This document shows positions 23,715-34,151 of a stretch of DNA of 64,000 nucleotides, piece after piece. Made by a program: the position numbers and the translations under genes. This DNA comes from Toxonevra muliebris (taxonomy: Eukaryota > Arthropoda > Insecta > Diptera > Pallopteridae), in NCBI GenBank assembly GCA_963691655.1, contig OY829328.1, forward strand, positions 85,874,400-85,938,399. The letters run 5' to 3'. The first letter of the stretch is position 1. Every line of letters begins with the position of its first letter. Under the pieces are notes generated by a model. The model searched no databases. It was not told the origin of the DNA and was given only the letters and a program-made list of their open reading frames with translations.

Positions 23715-25273
23715 ATGGACGTACAGTGGGCGCTATTGAGCGCTATTGCCGTTTTGCTCTGCAGCTTAATCTATCATCTGATATATCGGCATTTGAATTA
23801 CTGGAATTTTCGTGGAATACCATACGAACCACCACATCTTCTGCTGGGCAACCTACGTGGATTTCAAAAGACACAACATCTTATTGAGATTTTTGAAAAA
23901 TACTATAAAAAATTCAAAGGCACTGGACCATTTTGTGGATTTTATATGTTCCAAAAACCTGCAGTGCTAGTGCTCGATATTGAGCTGGCAAAGAGAATAT
24001 TAATTACCGATTTCGCGAACTTTAGAAATCGAAATATTTACTTCAACGAAGAAGATGATCCACTCTCGGCCACATTGCTAAGGCTGCAAGATAATAAGTG
24101 GCGTAGTTTAAGGCAAAAAGTGACGCCCACATATACTTCGTCGAAAATGAAATTTATGTTTCCCACAGCGTTGAAGGTGGGTGAAAGGTTAATTGCAGTT
24201 ATCGATGTGAAACTGTTGAGCACGGATATTATTGATATGGAAGACTATTTTACGCGCTACACCATGGATCTAATAGGTCTAACCGCTTTTGGCATTGAAT
24301 GTAATAGTCTGCAGAATCGTGATTCAGAATTCATACAAATGGGTTTGAAAGCGGTGACTCAACTGAGACATACAGGCGTTATTTTGGGATTTCAAATGAG
24401 TTTTCCACATATTGCACGCAAGTTACGCATGCGTTGGAATACAAAAGATATCGAGGATTTCTTTATGCGTATTGTGAGTGAGACAGTCGCCAATAGAGAG
24501 AAGCACCAGATACAACGTAATGATTTTTTAAATCTATTGATTGAATTGAAAAATCGTGACGAAAATGGCATAACTTTCGCACAAATGGTCACACAGTCGT
24601 TTTCATTTTTTAAAGCAGGCTTTGATAATTCTTCAGCCACCATGACATGGGCTCTGTATCAAATAGCACGTAATGCGGAGATACAGCAGAAGGTGAGAGG
24701 AGAAGTGAATGCTTTGTTTGAGAAGAATAATGGAGAGTTTACATATGAGGGTATGCTGGAAATGCAGTATTTGGAGCAGGTTATAGCAGGTAGAAGTTAC
24801 TTAGTACTCGTTTTTATGAAATTTTTAAAATAATTTTGTTTCTCCTCTTAGAAACCTTCCGCATGTACAGCATCACTCCCATACTCATACGCCGTTCGGA
24901 GAAGGATTACATTGTGCCCGGCCATCCGAAATATGTTATCGAAAAGAATATGACTGTTTTCATTTCACACACTGGTATACATATGGATCCTGAAATATAT
25001 CCCAAACCTAAGGAATTCGATCCTGAACGTTTCTCTGCAGAAATGTTGAAAACACGTGATCCCATCACTTGGCTGCCATTTGCCGCTGGTCCACGACAAT
25101 GTATTGGTTTACGTTTTGCTCAAATGCAAATGCGTATCGCATTAGTTTTACTTATACGTAGATATAGTTTTGAAGTAGTTCCGGAAACGGCAGAACCAAA
25201 AACATATAATGTTAGACGTTTGACTGTAACGCCACAAGGTGGTATGTACCTGAGAGTTCAGAAAATAAAATGA
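23715..25273 (+). CDS. CYP6A-type cytochrome P450, gene B (I-helix Thr replaced by Asn)
   Basis: Exons 23715-24789 and 24852-25273 with a 62-bp intron (GCAG|GTAGAA ... CTTAG|AAACC) give 498 residues. Seen: N-terminal anchor about 5-25; WRSLR in helix C; TSSKMKFMFP; I-helix AGFDNS (301-306); ETFR (359-362); PERF; heme loop FAAGPRQCIGLRFA, Cys442. The I-helix threonine that normally follows the acidic residue (A-G-x-D/E-T) is Asn305. In P450s this Thr helps deliver protons to bound oxygen, so its loss may alter turnover or favour other chemistry (inference). The heme and ExxR motifs are otherwise intact, so the gene looks functional. It is duplicated in tandem as gene C, 3585 bp downstream. AATAAA occurs near 25391. 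Confidence 0.95.
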
Positions 25274-25827
25274 ATGAATATATAATGTAGAATGTTTTTT
25301 TTTTTTATTTGAGCGTGGTCGCAGAAGGTCTCAGTGGTTAGCACAAGTACTAAGTGCAAGACTTCAAATTTTCAAATTCTTCATTTCATAATAAATATTT
25401 CTGCTATCTTCTTTTAGCAGTTCTTAGTCATATGTTTTAGGAGAAACTTTAGAACCGCGTAAAAAAAAATTTCACATTGTGCCCAAACTGGAGTTAACCG
25501 CAGTACTCTGGATCACTTCCGCTATCCAACAAGCATACTCTGATCCCAATCACATTTTTTCACCCTCAATTTATTGTTATTATTAATTTTTTAAATACAG
25601 CTTTTTTGTGTTATGAAAAAAAAAAAATTAAAACAAGTTGAATTTTTAGCTGAAAACAAACTTCTTATTCTACAAATAATATTTCTGCTACTACTGTTGA
25701 CTATGTCGTTACCTAATCTACTTCGCTATAATGAGAGACAAGATGCGCTCGGACTTGGGATTCGAGTATGGCAATGTCAAAACATAATTCCATAAATAAT
25801 TGTCATCGTTGTTAATCAATTTCCAGT

Positions 25828-25963
25828 ATAGCAAGGAAATTTGATTTTATGACACAGCAATTCCCTTTTTTTCTTCGGAGCAGTAAAAAAATACCTTTTT
25901 TCCTTTTTGCTCAAAATGGAAGCAGAAATTACTTCAAAAAGGGAAATTTCCTTCGAACTGGCA
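25828..25963. repeat. Short foldback / hairpin element (candidate)
   Basis: Starts CCAGTATAGCAAGGAAATTT and ends AAATTTCCTTCGAACTGG. The ends are inverted repeats of each other (CCAGT and AAGGAAATTT shared). No clear target-site duplication is seen, so origin as a MITE is unproven. Confidence 0.4.
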
Positions 25964-26079
25964 TCACTGATCAGCATATAAGTCGCTAGCTACCGAAGAG
26001 AATCCGAAATGCTCTCTTTGTCCGTCTTTTATTTTACACTCTGAGTCCTGCACTTTCCTGCTCAGCAGTTGTTGGTAGC

Positions 26080-26378
26080 ATGTAGTGTGGCCAATTCAGC
26101 GCTTTTCCAGCTGATTTTAGTGCTTTTTGAAAATTAAAACGCGGAAAAAAGAAAACACGTTTTTTTTCAATTTAAAATATCTTCAAAAAAACGGAGAAAT
26201 TTTCTTGACTAGAAGTATCAGATGTGTGCCTGTAGTAGTGAAAAAGTTTAAATGCATTGAGTTTTCTCGCACTTTTATAAGGAAACAAATTTAACCCTTT
26301 TTTTTTTAAAGAAAATACGCGTTTATTCCTCATTTTAGCGGATTTTGAAAAACGATAGTGATAGCGAGCACTCTACAT
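26080..26378. repeat. Foldback MITE candidate between genes B and C
   Basis: The left end ATGTAGTGTGGCC and the reversed right end ATGTAGAGTGCTCGC agree over the first ten bases except one. Inner blocks also mirror each other (TTAAAACGCG on the left, AATAAACGCG read from the right). No convincing target duplication was found. Confidence 0.35.
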
Positions 26379-27240
26379 CAATACCCAGCAATTTAAAATA
26401 ATTTTTGTTTGTGATTAATTTTTTTAACAAAAAAATATTAAGCATGTGTAAATATCCTTCACTTTACCTCTTTCAACTCGAAAACTCTTTCTCCGATTTG
26501 GATGAAGTTTTTTCTGTTTGAACCTGTGTTAGGAGGATATAAATGAAATTAAAAATAAATCAGTTGATAAATTTTCGGCGTGTTTGGATTTTAAAAAAGT
26601 TGTCGGAAAATATCACAAAAGATTAGTATACTTTTCCTGTTTTCTTAAAATTTTCACCGCTAAAAAGTTGCTAACCTTTCCTTGTTCTTTTTAATGGTAT
26701 CGATAAATCCCAATTTGACTCTTTCTAAGTGAAACAAAGTAATATAATTTTAAAATTAATCGATAGAAGTCATCTTCTAGGCAACGTATTAACGAAAACC
26801 AAAATTACCAAGATTCCTCAGCATATACTATACTGTAAAAAGTTGCAACTGTTTTTTTTTTAATTTAAATTATTAGATGAAATAAATATTTAACTATAGC
26901 TCAGGAGCTAATTTGAATTAATTAATGAATTATGTTTCAAGATAATGAAATGAAATATTACTAAATATATTTATTACTAATAAATAACTAGATGGATAGA
27001 TGAATCTTGTAGAAAAGTGTGTTAAGTATTTTTTGTCCCAACTTGGAAGTTTGCCCATACCATAATTTCTCATAGATAATACCGAACCCGATTAAAATAC
27101 CTAAAAATAAATGAAATTATTGGCCAAATCTTTATGACCTAAAATGAAATTTAAAGATAACAAAAAATTACTGAAAATCCATTACCGTATCAAGTTCAAA
27201 AGCAGTTATTAACATAAGCGTCTTGGAACCCAAAAAAAGT

Positions 27241-27248
27241 TATAAATA
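27241..27248 (+). promoter_or_regulatory. TATA box of P450 gene C
   Basis: TATAAATA lies 59 bases before the ATG, in a block matching the one upstream of gene B. Confidence 0.65.
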
Positions 27249-27299
27249 CGTATTAAGTGAAGAACCCCACATGAAGTTGGTTTAAAGTAAACAAAGAAA

Positions 27300-28858
27300 A
27301 TGGACATGCAGTGGGTGTTACTGAGCGCTATTGTTGTTTTGCTGTGCAGCTTAATCTATCATCTGATACAACGACATTTGAATTATTGGAAGTCTCGTGG
27401 AATACCATACGAATCACCACATCTGCTACTGGGCAACCTACGCGGATTTCAAAAGACACAACATGTTATTGAGATATTTGAAAAATATTATAAAAAATTC
27501 AAAGGCACTGGACCATTTTGTGGATTTTTTATGTTTCAAAAACCAGCGGTGTTAGTGCTCGATATTGAACTAGCAAAGAGAATATTAATTACCGATTTCG
27601 CGAACTTTACAAATCGCAATATTTACTTCAACGAAGAAGTTGATCCACTCTCGGCCACATTGCTGGTGTTGCAAGATGATAAGTGGCGTAATTTAAGGCA
27701 AAAGGTGACACCCACATTTACTTCGGGCAAAATGAAATTTATGTTTCCCACGGCGTTGAAGGTGGGAGAAAGCTTAATTTCTGCTATCGATGCAAAACTA
27801 TTGGCTACGGATATTATTGATATGGAAGACTATTTTACGCGCTACACCATGGATCTAATAGGTCTAACCGCTTTTGGCATTGAATGTAATAGTCTGCAGA
27901 ATCGTGATTCAGAATTTCGGGAAATGGGTTTGAAAGCTGTGAATCAACTGAGACATACAGGCGTAATTTTTGGATTTCAAATGAGTTTTCAAAATATCGC
28001 ACGCAAATTGGGTATGCGTTGGAATACAAAAGACGTCGAGGATTTCTTTATGCGTATTGTGGGTGAGACAGTCGCCTACAGAGAAAAGCATCAGATACAA
28101 CGTAATGATTTTATAAATCTACTAATCGAATTGAAAAATCGCGATACTGACGGCATAACATTCGCACAAATGGTCACACAATCGTTTTCGTTTTTTAAAG
28201 CGGGCTTTGAAAATGCTTCAGCCACCATGACATGGGCTCTGTATCAAATAGCACGTAATGCGGAGATACAGCAGAAGGTGAGAGCAGAAGTGAATGCTTT
28301 GTTTGAGAAGAATAATGGAGAGTTTACATATGAGGGTATGCTGGAAATGCAGTATTTGGAACAGGTCATAGCAGGTAGAAGTTACTTAGTACTCGTTTTT
28401 ATGAAATTTTTAAAATAATTTTGTTTCGCCTCTTAGAAACCTTCCGCATGTACAGCATCACCCCCATACTCATACGCCGTTCGGAGAAGGATTACATTGT
28501 GCCCGGCCATCCGAAATATGTCATCGAAAAGAATATGACTGTTTTCATTTCACACACTGGTATACATATGGATCCTGAAATATATCCCAAACCTAAGGAA
28601 TTCGATCCTGAACGTTTCTCTGCAGAAATGTTGAAAACACGTGATCCCATCACTTGGCTGCCATTTGCCGCTGGTCCACGACAATGTATTGGTTTACGTT
28701 TTGCTCAAATGCAAATGCGTATCGCTTTAGTTTTACTTATACGTCGTTATAGTTTTGAAGTAGTTCCGGAAACGGCAGAACCAAAAACATATAATGTTAG
28801 ACGTTTAATTGTAGCGCCACAGGGTGGCATGCACTTGAGAGTGAAGAAAATAAAGTAA
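27300..28858 (+). CDS. CYP6A-type cytochrome P450, gene C (tandem duplicate of B)
   Basis: Exons 27300-28374 and 28437-28858 with a 62-bp intron give 498 residues. The motif order equals that of gene B: N-terminal anchor, WRNLR, TSGKMKFMFP, I-helix AGFENA (301-306), ETFR, PERF, and FAAGPRQCIGLRFA with Cys442. The I-helix Thr is again Asn (Asn305), and the next Ser is Ala, so the oxygen-side hydroxyl group is absent. Compared with B, roughly 36 of the first 315 residues differ, but only about one differs over the next 150 residues, before a few changes at the C terminus. The intron differs at one base. Divergence is concentrated in the N-terminal half, including substrate-contacting loops. Confidence 0.95.
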
Positions 28859-30037
28859 ATGAAAATGTGCAATGTGTATGTTTTATTTGGGCATGGCCGC
28901 AAGAGATCTAAGTTGTCAGCGCAAGTTTCAGAAAGAAGTTCTGCTCATGTTCTTAATTTCGCAATAAATATTTCTATATTTTCTATTAACAGTTGTTGGT
29001 CATATTCCCTATGCAAGTTAAGGTTGGTTTTTTCTTTGCAAAAGTTTTCTGTTGAGCAGTTTTTGTGAAACCATGGATAAGTCAAAAATGTGTGCAGTTT
29101 TCAAATAAAAGTTTCGTCGTCTCACCAAGGCGGCGAAAATTTATTATCGAAATGTTTAGCGATACGTTTCAAACAACACGCGGATCAGCAAAAGTGTTTG
29201 CCCTTTCTATATATACATAATTTTAAACACATCGGTAGTCTGAATATGAGTTTAACGAACAACAAACTTTCCAGAAACGAAGAATTTCTGAATCATTGTT
29301 TTTACGTATATTATGAAAAATGGACCCTTAGCTATATTCGGAAACGATTGGTATAATGGTTATATAAAGATGGGGTTTCATAATACTGTCTGAAACCGAA
29401 TATTTACCAAAAACAGCTGTTGATGCTGTTTTCGTTATTCGTGGATGGTGTTTCACTTTACAAATTCACACGTTCATTGAATCTGGTCAATTGATTACGC
29501 CAGACATCTATAGAAAACTGAGTAACTATTTCATTTTTTTTTTAAATATAAGTATGTACGAATTCAAATTTAGTATATTTTGGGCTGCCTTTAGAAATAA
29601 AAATAAGTTAATATATTTACATTACATTGTTTCACTTTTACTATGTGTCCCATGATGCATTTGCTTTGGACATAAAATCAAAAGCTCAAAAGCTTTGTTA
29701 AGCTAGTTTAATAATGTCAGTGTGCCAAAGCGAGTAAAAAGTGAATATGAACTATGATTTTCGTGTAGCGCGTAATTTTCGCACTCCATACTATGCTCAT
29801 TTAAAATACACACTGAAATTCAAAAGCTTTTCACACCACCAACCATATGTTTGTGTATTAAAGCTCTGTGTACTTCCTAAACTTTTTTTCAGTACACTAC
29901 CAGCGGTGAAAGCAAGTGGCAGAAGTTAATTTTGCTTTTTTTTTTATTTGTATACATATAAAACAAAACTTAAGTATTGTGATAAACAAAAATAATAGAA
30001 AAATTTAATCAACAAAAACAAAAAGAAAAGAAGAAAC
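28859..30037. other. Intergenic region between genes C and D
   Basis: The first about 140 bases are the duplicated 3' flank shared with gene B, with AATAAA near 28963. The frame at 29090-29356 has no recognisable domain and overlaps no conserved flank. A possible TATA (TATAAAAC) for gene D lies at 29957-29964, about 80 bases before its ATG. Confidence 0.5.
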
Positions 30038-31646
30038 ATGTCTTACTATATAGTGCTAGCTTTAATATTTATATTTCTTGCATTACTTCTGCATTATCTA
30101 CGTTATCACTACACATATTGGGCTCGTCAAAATGTGCCGCACGAGCAGCCTCTTTTTCTGGTAGGCAATGCAAAGGGCATCGGACAGAGCGTACATTTTC
30201 GCGATATAAATCAGCGAATCTATGAGCGTTTCAAGGGCAGCACACCTTTTTGCGGCATGTATTTCTTTCTGAAGAAAGCGGCGCTTATTATCGACTTGGA
30301 TTTAGTGAAACAAATTTTGGTAAAAGATTTCGCTACATTTCATGATCGCGGAATATTTCATAATGTTAAAGATGATCCGCTGACGGGTCATCTGCTAACG
30401 CTCGAAGGTGAACAGTGGCGTGCAATGCGTCATAAGCTAACGCCGGTCTTTACGTCAGGTAAAATGAAATTTATGTTTCCCACCGTTGTGGCAGTAGCGT
30501 CAAATTTACGACGCGCTTGCTGCAATGAACGCGGCGGTATTTCCGGCGGTGTAGTGGAAATGAAAGAGATGTGCGCACGCTATACCACCGATGTCATAGG
30601 AACTTGTGCTTTCGGTATTAAATGCAATAGCTTAGAAGATCCCAATGCAGAATTTCGTGAGCGTGGACGTTCCATTTTTGGCAACCCAAGGCATTCGCAA
30701 ATTGTTCAGGCATTCATGTTAACAAATCCAGAGTTGGCGCGGAAATTACATTTGAAATTCTTTTCAAATAAAGTAAGCGCGTTTTTCATACAAGTTGTCA
30801 AGCAAACAGTGGCAGCCCGCGTTAAGTATAATATTAAACGTAATGATTTTATGGATATGTTAATTGAAATGATGGCCAAAGATCAGGAAGCAGCGGCAAA
30901 GGGTGATGGTATTGACTTATCGCAAGGATTAACGCTCCTACAGATGACAGCGCAAGCGTTTGTTTTCTTTGTCGCTGGGTTTGACACCTCGTCAACGACA
31001 ATGGCATTTTGTCTGTACGAGTTGGCGCTTAATGAAGACATACAAAATCGCTTAAGACGCGAAATAGAAGAGGGTTTGAAGAAACATGATGGGGTCTTGA
31101 CATATGAGGCAATGAATGAAATGCATTATTTGGAACAGGTTCTATCAGGTATGTACTTAAGTAATAAAATTCTAGAAAAACGTTTTAACTCTCATCTCAC
31201 AAACAGAAACTCTCCGCAAATATCCGGTACTACCACATTTGATACGCAAAGCCATTACCGATTATCATGTTCCCAATACTAAGCATATTATTGAAGCGGG
31301 CACTACGATTATTATACCAACACATGCAATACATCACGACCCAGATCTCTTTCCAGAGCCTGAAAAATTTGATCCCTCACGGTTTGATGACGAAGTGGCA
31401 GAAAAGCGGCACACGCACGCTTGGCTACCATTTGGTGATGGCCCCCGCCATTGTATTGGCATGCGCTTTGGTAAAATGCAAGCCAAAATCGGTTTGATCT
31501 CTTTGTTATATTTTTATAAATTTACCAAAGCTCCAGATACTCAAGTGCCGATTAAGTTGTCAAAGAAAAATTTCATTTTAACTGCTGAACATGGCCTTAG
31601 ATTGCATCTTGAATGTCTTGTGAGAAAGCAAGAAGGGCTAAACTAA
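30038..31646 (+). CDS. CYP6A-type cytochrome P450, gene D
   Basis: Exons 30038-31148 and 31207-31646 with a 58-bp intron (TCAG|GTATGT ... AACAG|AAACT) give 516 residues. Seen: a strongly hydrophobic anchor (about 3-20); helix C WRAMR; SGKMKFMFP; I-helix AGFDTS (313-318) with the normal Asp-Thr pair; ETLR (371-374); PSRF, where the usual acidic residue is Ser; and FGDGPRHCIGMRFG with Cys453. The C terminus is a few residues longer than its neighbours (ends KQEGLN). Relatives in the window are E and F: all three share NxPHE/QEEP and K-G-I-G-like N-terminal segments and the RKxxxxY(x)VPN pattern after helix K, so D-E-F form a local subfamily. Confidence 0.95.
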
Positions 31647-32018
31647 TATGTATTATTTTTCATTTTTGTAAATTTTTCGTAATATTTAATGCAACTAAGT
31701 GTGGACTAACTATATTAGAAAAAATTATTATAATTGTAAAAATTATATGCCTGTGCTATTCCTTAGAACTCTTTAACCAGATACTCAAAATACAAAATAT
31801 CTCAGGAATAATAAACGATATTCATAAATTCTCAAATTTTTCAATTAATTTAGCCAAGAATTTTTGTTGAACTTGATTTTGGTACTCAAATTTTTATGGT
31901 GCCCCTTCAACAGGAAACGTTCGAAAGTGCCTTAGGGACTGAGAGAGAGAATAACGTTAGACAATGGATGTGACCATTCCTGATGGTGCAATATGATATA
32001 ATATATTTCTTTCTAAAG

Positions 32019-32285
32019 TAGAGATAGGCGTATGACATGAATTTTAAACACGCACGCACGTAGTTTTCACGTAAGCATGCATGAGCTTTACATAAGTAAA
32101 AATATAACAATAAAAAAAGTGCGTGCGTCAATATGCGTGAATTTTTTTGAAAAAATTTCAAAATGCGTGAATTTTTTTTTTTTTTTTTGAAAAATGCCCG
32201 CGTGCGTGAAAACCCGTGAGTAGTATTTTCAAAGCCATGATCATGCGTGAGCGGGAGTCAAAAAGTACTCACGCGCCCATCTCTA
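32019..32285. mobile_element. hAT-like MITE with perfect 8-bp target duplication
   Basis: A 267-bp element with terminal inverted repeats TAGAGATAGGCG (left) and TAGAGATGGGCG (right end reversed), 11 of 12 matching. It is flanked on both sides by TTCTAAAG (32011-32018 and 32286-32293). An 8-bp duplication is the hallmark of hAT (also P) insertion. The interior has no coding frame and is rich in CGTGCG/GCGTGA words, so it is non-autonomous. Confidence 0.88.
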
Positions 32286-33966
32286 TTCTAAAGTAGTTCA
32301 CAAAAAAATTTCATTTGAACAATCTTTGGTGGCTTTTCCCGGCTATAGTTGGGTTTGGGTGTTAGGAAATTAACACTTCTTAATATTCTGGGTAATTAAG
32401 CTTAAAAAAGAATTTATGAAAAGCGTTATTGGATTTAGTAAAGCTCTTAAAAGTGACCTTCCTTTTTTAATTTGTGTATGCTGAAATTGCCAGAAGGGCA
32501 CAGGAGCCGAACAGACCAATAACGTAGCTTGTCCTCCCAGAATTTGGGGTTTTTTGCTAATTCATAATTTTTTCAGGCACCTTGATTAATTATTCTGAGT
32601 TTGAAGTTTTTAGGCTACCACAAAATAAGGGAAACCTTGATCTCTTTCTCTAGAAGTTATCCAAGATATGTCTATGTAATTTTGAATAAATAATTTTTAT
32701 AACTTTCTAAACTAATTTTGTGTTGATTTTTTCTCTCAGTGTATGCATATCACTCTATATTACATGTTTAATGTGTTATTATCTCTTAGTGAAGATTTGG
32801 TTAGTGTTATCAAGTGAGAGCATTGAAAAACTTCAATTTTTTTTCTAGCTGGTGCGTTACACATAAATTAATAAGATATATTAGTGTTTCTAACCACTAT
32901 AGTTGACTATTGAATGAATATTGATTTGTCGTATAAATTTTAGGATAGACATTGATGTAATCTGGGTTCTAATTGTAATGATGAATTAGCAAGGCGGGAT
33001 TCATCTCTAGCAAATTAATATTGAATATAGTCTCTCATTTTCTGTTTCTTGCAGAACGTACATGGCAAATCCTTTTTACCTATATCGCAATGATCGTAAA
33101 AGAACCAGATGCATACCTGATCACTAATTTCGCCAGACTGACGACAGCACTCACAAGAGAATGCATAGGATAGGGACAAACGATCAGATAACTCATTCCA
33201 TACAACGGGCATTGCAGAAGTCAGAACTTGGAAGAAAATGCGAGTTTCTTTCAAGACCTGGCTTAGTGTATTCGACAAACCCTTTTTAAAAAACATAACC
33301 GAAATTCGAGATTCCTTCAATTTCTTAATATTTATTGGTATAGTGAGAATACGTGTTAGACCAGAAGATTTGGGATGTATTCCTTAGATACTGATAGATG
33401 AAGACCTGAAGTCACCTAATTTAGGCTCAGCTACTTTTCTAGGCACAGCAGCTGTAAAGTATTATTTAGAGTAAGTTAGACCTGAACAGGAGGTTCTCAG
33501 TTTGCATATAGGATACATTAGACCAAAGGCTGATCTGGTTTTCCTGATTCGCCTAACAAGGTCGTCACCAGATTTGCCGCCTGCGGTTACTTTGAGAATT
33601 TAGTGAGCTAAAATATAATTGTAGAGTGCGTGATATTTGCTATAAACCTGAAGCAGAAAAAAAATTTCACTATCAATCAGTGAGGTAAGTACATGAAAAC
33701 ACAGGCATTCAAAGAGAGAACTTCTACTCAGTAACTCACTTTTTGGAAATTGCTAAACATTGTGAAATTCAGAGACAAGATAAATGAAATAAAATTTCCA
33801 CTATCTGTATTAGAAATTATTGATGAAAAATTCTGATATCAATCATAAAATCTAGTAATTATTCATCGTACGTACCCACTCAGCTAATCGTGAATGTATT
33901 CCCTAAGCATATCATGTAGTAGACATTGATATGAATATATTTGTGGACAAGTGAACAAATGCTTTT

Positions 33967-34003
33967 TATAAATATTAAAGAAATTCACTGCTTTGACTTC
34001 AGT
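33967..34003 (+). promoter_or_regulatory. TATA box and initiator of P450 gene E
   Basis: TATAAATA at 33967-33974 and an arthropod-type initiator TCAGT at 33999-34003 are about 31 bases apart, the expected spacing. This predicts a start near 34001 and a leader of about 150 bases before the ATG at 34152. Confidence 0.6.
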
Positions 34004-34151
34004 ACAATATAAACATTCATGGCGACCACAACAAGAACGTGATCGTACCTGAGAAAGTAAACTGCAAACGAATTTATTGTTTTTCCCGCGTAATAATTTA
34101 AATTAAAAACACGTATACAAATCACAGACTACCATCAAATCAAAAACCGAA

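Larger units (their letters stand above)
25274..27299. other. Intergenic region between tandem genes B and C
   Basis: It starts with the 3' flank of gene B (25290-25450), which is recognisably duplicated after gene C (28870-29000) and includes a tRNA-like A-box stretch (GGTCTCAGTGGTTAGCAC near 25329). Two inverted-repeat candidates follow (about 25828-25963 and 26080-26378). No gene is supported. The frame at 25613-25795 is not gene-like. Confidence 0.5.
31647..34151. other. Intergenic region between genes D and E
   Basis: It contains a well-defined hAT-like MITE (32019-32285, listed separately). The minus-strand frame at 33015-33320 (101 codons, Cys-rich near its end) is the only sizeable frame. 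I do not recognise it and see no supporting splice or conservation signal. Confidence 0.5.

Noticed and set aside
29090..29356. 88-codon plus-strand gene after P450 gene C
   Set aside because: No recognisable motif and no conservation seen with the duplicated flank of gene B.
33015..33320. 101-codon minus-strand gene
   Set aside because: No recognised family and no start context or splice support. It is a lone frame in an intergenic gap, so not annotated as a gene.
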